Shown one piece after another: positions 55,159 through 64,000 of a stretch of 64,000 bases of DNA. The notes under the pieces were generated by a model. It was not told the origin of the DNA and ran no database searches. It saw only the letters and a program-made list of their open reading frames with translations. Origin of the DNA: Labia minor (Eukaryota; Arthropoda; Insecta; Dermaptera; Spongiphoridae). The stretch lies in assembly GCA_963082975.1 (NCBI GenBank), contig OY720348.1:57129564-57193563 (forward strand). Reading direction: 5' to 3'. The position numbers and the translations under genes were made by a program. The stretch's first letter is position 1. Each line of letters begins with the position of its first letter.

Positions 55159-55697
55159 GTCCTCTATATTCTTGTGTATATTGTCATATGAATTTTAGAA
55201 GTGAGGAATTTTTATGTAAACATATAAAAAAATGTTTCCATAAGAAAATATATTCAATTTTCAAAAATGATGTAAAACTCAAAAAGGATATAGAGAATTA
55301 TTTAGACGAAAAAATTGAATAAGAAACTGATTCAATACATAAAGAAGACAATCGTTTTCAATGTAATTATTGTAAAAAGAAATTTACTCTGAAATCAAAG
55401 TCAGATAAACATTTATTAATTCATACAAGAGATAAACCTTTTGAATGTAATTATTGTGAAAAGAGATTTATTCTGGAATCAACGTTAAATACACATTTAT
55501 TAATTCATACAGGAGAAAAACCTTTTGAATGTAATTATTGTGATAAGAAATTTAATCAGAAATCAAATTTAGCTCAACATTTATTGATTCATACAGGAGA
55601 AAAACATTTTGAATGTAAATATTGTAAAAATAATGCAATAAAAAACAGATATGAATATAACATAAATATTTTTAGTTTTATTTTATATTTAATATAA
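55159..55697 (+). pseudogene. C2H2 zinc-finger segment with in-frame stop
   Basis: After a splice-acceptor-like ttttttag at 55151-55158, one frame reads a first finger (YSCVYCHMNF...HIKKC), then meets TAA at 55320-55322. It continues open from 55323 to TAA at 55695-55697. The second part has three complete C2H2 fingers with the consensus linker HTGEKPFEC: CNYCKKKF...H...H, CNYCEKRF...H...H and CNYCDKKF...H...H. The start of a fourth (CKYCKN) is cut off where family C sequence begins (about 55630). Such fingers bind DNA in transcription factors. The stop and the truncation suggest a decayed gene or exon; alternatively the stop lies in an intron. Confidence 0.7.
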
Positions 55698-55960
55698 GAT
55701 AATATATTAGGAGGCGCTGGCTGTGACGCCATGAAGGGCTGGGTGACATGCCATATGAATTTATATGACGTCACATAAATTTAAATTAAGAAAAAACTAA
55801 TGAAGCTGACATTTCCCAGAGATGAGATCAATAAAAATCGATTTTTCTTTATAAATACTATCTATGGTGAGAATTTCAAAAAAATTGTTAGAGCGTTTTT
55901 GAGAACTCATTTACATAGATGGATATATACAATTTTAATAAAATTAGATATATATGTCTT
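55625..55960 (-). mobile_element. Family C element, minus strand, joined to zinc-finger relic
   Basis: tatgaatataacataaatat, the gtgacgccatgaagggctgg and ttatatgacgtcacataaat region, the gagatgagatcaataaaaat and gatttttctttataaatact block and the gttagagcgtttttgagaac block are the inverse of the family at 8610-8800 and 50800-51000. It begins within the last zinc finger at about 55630. Confidence 0.6.
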
Positions 55961-56398
55961 GTCTATTGATTTAATAATTTTTAAAAGGAGTATCAATTTC
56001 AACCTTCACATTCGATTCGGAGAATTTACATGCTTATCCTCAATAATAATATTTAGTTATATAATTAAATGACAAGACAAGACAATTGAACCCTGTTCAG
56101 GAGTTTTTTACTATTACATTCTATTAATCAATGTTTCGCTAATAATTAATGCCATTAATTAGTTATTCATACCTTGAAAATTTTCTCCAAATGTTTGATT
56201 GAATAATTATCAATTTCTCAAATTTATATACATATATATCTGTTATATATGTATATAAATTCAATAAGTAAGAAAAAAAAACATTTTTTTCTAGATAAAT
56301 ATCGAATTTATTATTTATTCAATATTATTGTTTTCGAGAACGATACACCGATTATATTGATCTTCCATATTTTCGCAAACATTTTTATAATATGATTT

Positions 56399-56634
56399 GT
56401 CTATTGCAGTGATTCTCAACCACTGTGCCGCGGCACTTTAGAGTGCCACAGATTATGAGGCTCTCAAACATTTCCGACTTTTTTCTAAATTTTTTTTTTC
56501 AATTTGGTTCTATGGTACTAAAAAAAAAGGTAAACCGTTTTTGGGACCACTCTTTTCAATATGATAAACTTTTACACTTATCTTTTTCTTTGTGTGCCGC
56601 GATAAAAAAATGGTTTAGAATCACTGGTCTATTG
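56399..56634. mobile_element. hAT-type miniature element, 220 bp, TSD GTCTATTG
   Basis: The element is 56407-56626: left cagtgattctcaaccactgt, right atggtttagaatcactg. The perfect 8-bp duplication gtctattg lies at both sides. The gtgccgcggcac motif near the left end and gtgtgccgcg near the right end are subterminal repeats often seen in hAT elements. Non-coding. Confidence 0.85.
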
Positions 56635-58684
56635 CCTTAAAATAGACCTCCGTTTCAGCGATTTCTTTATTTGTTTCCAACGAACATTCAGTTGCGATCT
56701 GCAAACAAAATATAGTCGTAAAGAGTTCAGTGAATAGGGACTCAAGTTCATTGTTAAGACAATAACAAAAGTTGTTTCATTAAAAATACCATATCTTGCA
56801 AACTAATCCCCTAATCGTTGTCAAATTTTGACTAAGGTCATTTGAAAGATGTCTGATTCTGGTTTTTTTTAGTAGCGTCATCCATCAGGTTTATTAAATG
56901 GCTTGTTATATACAATACATTAGAATTAATTTTTGCCGTTTTTTTTTTGTTATTTTAATTACATAATATACTATAATATTAAATTATTAAAGCTTTGGTG
57001 GTTGTTTTTATTTATAACGGAATTTTGTAAATAAAACCACATATTGATATTTGTTATTGTAAATTTATTCAAAAATATACACAAGGTTTCAATTGCTACT
57101 TCTGCCATCGTTATGTGTCCAGTGACGAGTGACGAATGATACTTAATATAAGACCAAGGTAACCAACCAGATGGCGCTCGGAACGTGCTTACAAATTCAA
57201 AATTACAGGAGAAAAAATAATTATTCTTAAACAATGAATTTAAAGATTATAAACAAAACGCGAACAACAGTTATTTTATAAATAAATTGAGTTCTTTAAT
57301 TTTACATTATTTATTATATTAATATTAAACTTAAGCAAAAGATTTTTGGCGGGAAGCAAGCCAGTTGTATTTGGTGGGGAATATAATATTATATAAAACC
57401 ATCACCATTGAAAAAATTAGTTTTCAAGTAAATAAATCAACTATAAATTCTAAAATTAATAATAATTATGAATTTTAAATAGAAATATATTAAGTGAGAA
57501 AATAATAAATGAATTGAGTAAATGGACATTCATAAGTAGCTTCTGAAATAAAACCAATTCATGCTTTATTGACCTCTTCGAATGTACAATGCACCCTATT
57601 CCGTCACCCCTCTCTTTTTACATAAAGCTCAAACTCATATTTAATTCTATTTTTGTGTTGCTAATGTAAAAGTAAATACATTGAAGCCACCACCTACTTC
57701 AATAAACTACTCTATAATTTTCTAATGAAAAAATTATAGAATTTCATATATTAAAGTTATTATTTATTTATTTATTTGTTTGTATTGTATTGTATTTTTA
57801 CGTATTACATATATTGATTATTAAATATAATTTTATAAACATAGATTGATAATTAATTATCTTCTTAATATTAAATGAATATTCGATGTATATAATCTAT
57901 AATAACAGTCGACATTTCGATTTATCTATTTTATCTGAATGGATTTCATTAAACAAGGGAAACTCGAATGCTAATTATTATCGTTTTATTTTTCTTTTGA
58001 TATGGATTGACATAAAATATAAATTTTCAAGTAATTACTCAAATCCAAGGAAATAATAATTATTTAATTTTATAAATAATTTTAATAGAAAACTTTTAAA
58101 AAAAATTAAATAAAAATAAAATTCAAATTATCAAATTACTTTTTTTATTTAATTAATTATTTCAATAAATATCTTAAAAATTTGAAACTTATTAGATCAT
58201 GTTCTGCTCCTGATCAATTATACAATAATAAAAATATTTATTAAATTATATATACAATTTTATATCCAATATAATCATTAACTGAATTAATTTTAATTTG
58301 AAAAATTAAATTATATAAAAAAAAAACACTAATAAAATTACATTTCATTTATTTTTCAATAATAATTATTTTAATTCAATTAAAATGTAGATTTTTTTAT
58401 ATACCTAATATCGTATTTTTTCTGTGTAAAATAAATGATTTATAAAACATATTTAATATCGTAAATATTACATATATGTTTTTGAAATTCATTTGATCTC
58501 TAGAACCCTATTAAATTCAAAAGTGCTCCACCAATTTCTTACCTTCTCCCAATTTCTTCAAATCTCTAGTAGTATCAAAAATATGCTTACAAGGTGACAT
58601 TTCAGTTCATTATATTGATTTGATTGCATGAGTGGAATATCTGAAGATCTACGCTATGAGAAGCTCTTTTTTTACTATAAAAAA
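56635..58684. other. AT-rich DNA without recognised gene
   Basis: Some mixed sequence at 56640-56900 and 57090-57200 (ccagatggcgctcggaacgt), with no convincing frame. The rest is low-complexity AT. Confidence 0.4.
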
Positions 58685-58685
58685 T

Positions 58686-60320
58686 CTGGAGTGTCTCCAC
58701 TCGACTATCTCGCAAATTTGAATTGGATTTAATAACATATATTATATTTAAATTAAATTTAATTAATTATAAATTATAAATTAAAATTAGTAAATAATAT
58801 TCATTAAACCAGCTCGTCTTTGCTCTTTGTTGAGGGCAACCACGTCACTTACTGGCGCGTTAAAAAATTAATTCCGGAACTTTCAGCGATTAACTTAAGC
58901 TGAAATTATAGATATATAGAGCAGTTTTATACAATTTTTAATCATATGAAAAACTATCAAACATTATCTTTATTTTTACGGTCAGATTAGAGTTAGAGGA
59001 AAAAATCTGGAGTGTCTCCACTCGACTATCTCGCAAATTTAAATTGGATTAATTAACATTTATTATATTTAAACTTACCATCCAGTAAGATTGGTCATCT
59101 CGGGTGTTTTTGACCAAAACCTCCCAAACAAGACAAATAACAATTTCAAGAAATTTAAGTATAATACTAAAAATAAAAAAGATAATAATATCATTATAAA
59201 TAAATTTAAATATAAATTTAACACACTGAGATTAAAATAGATAATAACTAGAAATTAAAATGAAAAAATAAAAAATAATTATTAAAATCCCAGTGATATA
59301 AATAAACCTAAAATTAATGGAAACGTTTGGAAAAGGCCTTTTCCTCAGCGGCCTTGTTCCTCACTCAATAACTACTATAATAATACTATAATATACTATA
59401 TTAAAATAATGTTGTGTTAATGTGTTAATTAAATTATTTATTGTAAATATTAATGTAATCGAAATAAATTACATAATTTAAAAAAAAAGAACCAAATAAA
59501 GGCAAATATTAATAATAATAATATTTAAATTAAATTTAATTATATATATATATATATATAAATTATAAATTAAGCATAATTAAATTGGATTAATTAATTA
59601 ATTTAAAAAAAAATTAAATTTACAGTATAGTATTGTTTTTTTTATTCAATTAAATTATTTTTTTAACATATATTAAATTTAAATTTAAAACATTTACCTT
59701 TTAAGTCAAAATTTAAAAAAATTAATTCAAATGTTTGGCTCTTTGTTGATGACCCCACGTCACGTGCTGGCGCGTGATTGGCTGTCAACGTGTCAAAAAA
59801 TTTAAAAAATTAATTCCGGTATTGTCAGAGATTCAATCAAGCTGAAATTCTATATAAAGCAGTTTTATACAATTTTTAATCATGTGAAAAACTATAAAAC
59901 ATATATCTTTATTTTTACGGTCAGTTTAGAGGAAAATGAATGAAAACGTGATAGATAATGGTTCTCTTCCGAATGAGCTACATTTCTCAAAATTTGATAG
60001 AAAACTACGAATTTTGAATAATGCCCGTGTATCAAATCTCTTTATTCTATCTCAAACCGTTTTTGCGTAATCTTGTCTACATACACACCCACATACATAC
60101 ATACACACACAAACACACACACATTTTTCTCAACCTTAGTGAAAATGACTTAGGGACCTTCAAAAAACGTATAAAAACATCAAAAACTCAACATCGAAAA
60201 TTTTCATGATCGCAATACTATCTCTGGCGAGATAATGAAAAAATGAAAACGTGGTAGGTAATAACCCTCTTCCGATTGAGCTACATTTCTCAAAAGTTGT
60301 TAGAAAACTACGAATTTATT
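58686..60320 (-). mobile_element. HINE-A copy split by another HINE-A copy
   Basis: The 3' part is 58686-59006 (ctggagtgtctccactcgac to gagttagaggaaaaa). The 5'-ward part resumes at about 60237 (atgaaaacgtggtaggtaat to aaaactacgaattt). Between them is a second HINE-A copy (59007-60236). The junction is again in the A/T-run between the gaggaaaaaaa and atgaaaacg blocks, the same place as in the nest at 43.2 kb. Confidence 0.75.
59007..60236 (-). mobile_element. Inner HINE-A copy, itself carrying an insertion of about 450 bp
   Basis: 3' end ctggagtgtctccactcgac at 59007, 5' hairpin actatctctggcgagata near 60236, microsatellite at 60080-60122. Relative to other copies there is extra sequence at about 59073-59520 (ttaccatccagtaagattgg, aaacgtttggaaaaggcctt, cctcagcggccttgttcctc) that is not HINE-A and not seen elsewhere in the window. 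It may be a further, unidentified element. Confidence 0.75.
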
Positions 60321-60427
60321 ATTCTCAACTCTTTAGTTGCTAACTTTTAATATTATTCCATTCTAGAATCTTTTAGATGTATCACAAGGTAGATTCCTTT
60401 TTACTATTTTTTTACCTTTTTACTACT

Positions 60428-60795
60428 AACTTTCGATGTCGAGATTTTGATGTTTTTATACGTTTTGAAGGTCCCTGAGTAATTTTCACTAAGTTTGAGA
60501 AAATTATCTGTGAGTGTGTGTGTGTGTGTGTACAAGATTACGCAAAAACGGTTTGAGCTAGAATAATGAAATTTCCTACACTGCCATTATTCAAAATTCG
60601 TAGTTTTCTATCAACTTTTGAGAAATGTAGCTCAATCGGAAGAAGGTCATTACCTACAACGTTTGGATTATTTTTCCTCTAAACTGACCGTAAACATAAA
60701 GATATATGTTTGATAATTTTTCACATGATTAAAATTTATATAAAACTGCTATATATAGAATTCCAGCATCATGATTGAATCGCTGAAAGTACAGG
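60428..60795 (+). mobile_element. HINE-A fragment, plus strand, 5' part
   Basis: tcgatgtcgagattttgatg to the agcatcatgattgaatcgct block, with a (GT)n microsatellite at 60511-60532. It lacks the 5' hairpin and the 3' portion. Confidence 0.7.
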
Positions 60796-60879
60796 AAACC
60801 TTTGAAACATTGTCTGTCCTGAATAATTTCTAGGGATTATAGAGACTTAATTAATAGACTTCGTTGAAAATAAAATAAT

Positions 60880-60947
60880 TTTTTTGTCCAAAAACTTGTT
60901 TCATTCAAAAAGTCACGGACTTATTGACCTGACCTCGTATTTTTAAA
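60880..60947 (+). mobile_element. Mariner element, one end only
   Basis: aacttgtttcattcaaaaag, tcacggacttattgacctga and cctcgta match the right arm of 52035-52208. The left arm is absent. Confidence 0.65.
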
Positions 60948-60959
60948 TTTGTTTTTTCC

Positions 60960-61353
60960 CCTATTTAACAATCACTCAATTTGCTGAAAAATATAGCAAA
61001 TCCGGAAGTGAGTCATTTCCTACTAAATTTTCATTTTTTTCTTTTAAACTAACCGTAAAAATAAAGATATATATTTGATAGTTTTTCACATGATTAAAAA
61101 TTGTATAAAACTGTTATATATAGAATTTCAGCTGGATTTAATCGCTGAAAGTACCGAAATTATTTTTTTAACACGACAGCAAATCACACGCCAGCACGTA
61201 ACCTAGTGCTATCAACATAAAACCAAATAATAAATAATATTATTTATTAATTTTAATTTATAATTTAATTAATTAAATTTAATTTAAATATAATATATAT
61301 GTGTTAATTAATCCAATTCAAATTTGCGAGATAGTCGATTGGAGACACTCCAG
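60960..61353 (+). mobile_element. HINE-A copy, plus strand, older and diverged
   Basis: Diverged caatttgctgaaaaatatag and cggaagtgagtcatttccta blocks are followed by better conserved ctaaccgtaaaaataaagat, cacgccagcacgtaac and the 3' end gcgagatagtcgattggaga plus cactccag at 61353. The 5' third is missing. Confidence 0.7.
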
Positions 61354-64000
61354 CTTTTTAATCTTCGGTATCTGGGAGGATTTAAATATATAAATTTAAT
61401 AAAATTAAAAAATACACTAAATAAATCAATATTCTGTTTTCTTATAACTAATATTGATAATAAATGAAAAGGATTGCATTGTATTCCAACTCCAAATTTT
61501 GATTTACACATAAATACATAATAACGATCTTTGTTTGTTGTGACAAATGCTTCCGATATATTCGGGATGGGGTGGTAGTTGAATGACGGATGTTCATATA
61601 ATCAGAACAAATTTCTCTAATCGGTTTGTCCGTTGCAAACGAATGCATGATGAATGGCGGCATTAAGATAGCGTCTCGTTTAGCTACCAAAGAGTTGCAC
61701 CAAAACCTTATCAGAGTCCCAGTCTACGATTCGATGCATTCATCTCCTCCTCACCATCGATAATCATGATTGATTATTGAGAGAGCAAGCAATGTTTTCT
61801 TTTCTATTTTAGTATTAGAATGCCATGTTTCATTCCGCGTTGGTTTCCATCGTTAATCCTTTGTTAGTTCGAGTTGGAAACAATTTAATCTCCCAAAGAA
61901 AATCCATTTAATATAAAAAAAAAGCTCGAATCGAAAACTGGGCCTCACGCACAGCGTTTCCGCCCTCCATACAAGCAGTCCTCTTTGATTGCTTAAACAA
62001 TTTATTCCAATTTCGTCACTACAATGAAGAAAATGGATCAAAAAAATGTTTTAGTAATCCATTAGGCATTGACTAATAGAAACAATTGAAATAAATAATG
62101 ATTTCATTTGTAGTTATTCAAGGTAGTTATTTTATTTAAAATAAATTATCAAATGAAAGATAAAAAAAAATAACTAAAACAAATAAAATAAATAAATATA
62201 TAATACAATATAAAATAAAAGTTTTTTTTTTATTTTTATTAAATTGATGTCTAAATTAATATTTTGAGTATCTGGTTCATCGAGTAACTGTTATATATAA
62301 TTAATAAAAACATGATATATATATATGGCAAACTCACTAGTGTGTGTATAACACTCATAACTTTGAACTTCAATTTCTGACTTCCTTTCCAGCTTTCAGT
62401 TTTTATTTTCTTATTCTTAAAAGCCTTCAATAATCGTGATAGTTGGCAGAGAATTCTTGCTTGATTTTATGGCACACAAAATACCAAAACTATATGAGAG
62501 CTCTATATAGGAGGGATTTTTCACCAATTGCCATACACCACCTTCTCTCTCTTTCTCTCTTTTTCTCTTTATAAATATATATATATATATAAGTTACAGA
62601 CTCAGATTCATGACTTCATGAATTCTGCACGCTCATTCCAAAACTGATTATAAAACTGATAATCAGTTCTTTGTTAACTAATTCTGCTGGCTTAACCAGG
62701 GATTCTTTGAATCACCTGCATTTGTTATCAATTCACATATAATCGTTATATTGAGACACAAAATCATACATTTAATTTGAATTACTACCAGCGATCTCTT
62801 TGCTTTAATCTGCTGCTTAACTGTGTTAATTACCACAATTTCTTATTAAATATTTGTATAGTCAATTTGTATAATAAATACAATTAATAAAATAAAAAAC
62901 TATTTCATTGAGTTTTAAACTTTAACTTGCGCTGTCGGTAGGACATCTCACTACCGTTAACTGGAGTGAAATACTTTTTTAAAAACTGTTTCATTGAGTT
63001 TGAAACTTTAACTTATATATAGATAGGGAAAGGTTGCTGTCCACTCATCTCCTAAATGGGCTTTATTAATTTCTTAGTAGATGGACGTGGATCGTGTACC
63101 ACACGAACATTCCTGAACAAAATGTAGTAGGCAAGTCGTTAGACGAGGCCAGATAGACGGATCAGTTATTGGATACATTGTCGAGTCAAGTCGAGCAGAA
63201 GACTGTGCTGGATCGCGATCGTTGTTGAGGAACTTTTGATTGATCAGGACCTGGAAGATAGGTAGGATCACATTACATAATCTTCTTTCAAGAAAAAATA
63301 AAAAAGTAGACATTAATCGTATTCTAGTGATTTATAAGTGTACCCCGTGTCAAAGGATAGCCATTTTGGTTTTGACTTGTTTCAATTAAACAGAAAGAAA
63401 CTGTGAAAGTAAGATTTTACCTTCTTTCTTCTAATTCATTAATTGTAATGAATGAAACGTTTCAGCAAGATCTTAATATTGTTTGAATTTATGCAGGCAA
63501 TATTTTAAAATGCTATTTTAATTTTGTCATATTCAGAATATAAATTTAGTGAGGGAAAACTGAGACTAGTTCTTGCTAAGTAATGCCGTACTTGTTTCCT
63601 TAAATGAACCACTGTTTTTTTTTGAACTACTGACAATGAGTTTTGTAGCAAACAAATTAAAAAGAAACAAGCGAATAATAATAATAATAGTCTGAATAAA
63701 TATAATTAAGAATTACTTAGTTTACTAACATTTAAAGTATAATAATTAAATAAACAATTAAATTAATGGTAATTAACTCATTCACTATTTAATTATATAA
63801 TACTTTAATATAATAGAGTGTTAATTATAAATTAATATTATATAGACAAGTTCAGACCTTAGGATCTTATTTGTTAAATATATATATTTCCAATATCTAT
63901 AGATTTTTTAACAAATTTTCTAAAAGCGGCACATCGAAAACAACCTACCCCAAAATATATATTAATAAAGAAATATTTAATTAAAAATTCATAAAATATT
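61354..64000. other. Intergenic DNA with complex unique blocks
   Basis: 61480-62040 and 62990-63420 are less AT-rich and not repeated in the window. They contain several short frames on the minus strand (up to 80 codons) without recognisable domains. Motifs such as ttgattgattattgag may be transcription-factor sites, but that is speculation. A (CT)n-like tract lies at about 62540-62570, followed by (TA)n. 63650-64000 is AT-rich. Confidence 0.35.

Overview
This is an AT-rich eukaryotic window (by eye about three quarters or more A+T) with long homopolymers and many (TA)n runs. It looks like intergenic DNA from an animal, most likely an arthropod. Three things point there: mariner/Tc1-type deletion derivatives with TA target sites, hAT-type miniature elements with 8-bp duplications, and several fragments of the C-terminal part of an RTE-like LINE of a kind common in arthropod genomes. 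I cannot name the species. An AT-rich insect or a crustacean such as a copepod would both fit. No intact host gene is visible. The only host-like coding traces are a broken C2H2 zinc-finger segment (55.2-55.7 kb) and two unrecognised short reading frames (18.2-18.5 kb minus, 28.7-29.0 kb plus).

Layout. 0-4 kb: AT-rich DNA with LINE, SINE and Helentron-like fragments. 4.2-5.75 kb: a 280-bp dispersed repeat present twice. 5.1-10.7 kb: a mosaic of duplicated pieces of one hairpin-ended family (family C). 11.3-14.8 kb: LINE relics, a canonical-looking Helitron 3' end and a SINE. 15-28 kb: hAT miniature elements, a mariner deletion derivative, SINE and Helentron-like copies. 28-42 kb: a broken reading frame, tRNA-derived SINEs, Tc1/mariner miniature elements, a LINE fragment, a 0.7-kb fold-back element and a SINE with a perfect 15-bp duplication. 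42.8-47.7 kb: a four-level nest. 48.9-50.6 kb: a 5S-rRNA-like relic, a satellite array and a GC-rich patch. 50.7-61.4 kb: further family C, Helentron-like, hAT and mariner elements, an element with arms of about 110 bp, and the zinc-finger relic. 61.4-64 kb: more complex, non-repetitive DNA without a recognisable gene.

The most interesting content is a high-copy non-autonomous family, called HINE-A here. Its architecture is that of Helentron/DINE-1 elements: matching 10-bp subterminal inverted repeats (ACTATCTCGC / GCGAGATAGT), a hairpin at each end, a CA/CATA microsatellite in the middle and no target duplication. At 42813-47738 a hAT-type element with a perfect 8-bp duplication contains a HINE-A copy. 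That copy contains a second HINE-A copy, which contains a Ty3/gypsy-type LTR retrotransposon with two identical 230-bp LTRs and an AATT duplication. The nest dates the elements relative to one another. The retrotransposon looks very young, yet lacks the reverse transcriptase core and the start of the integrase, so it must have been moved in trans.
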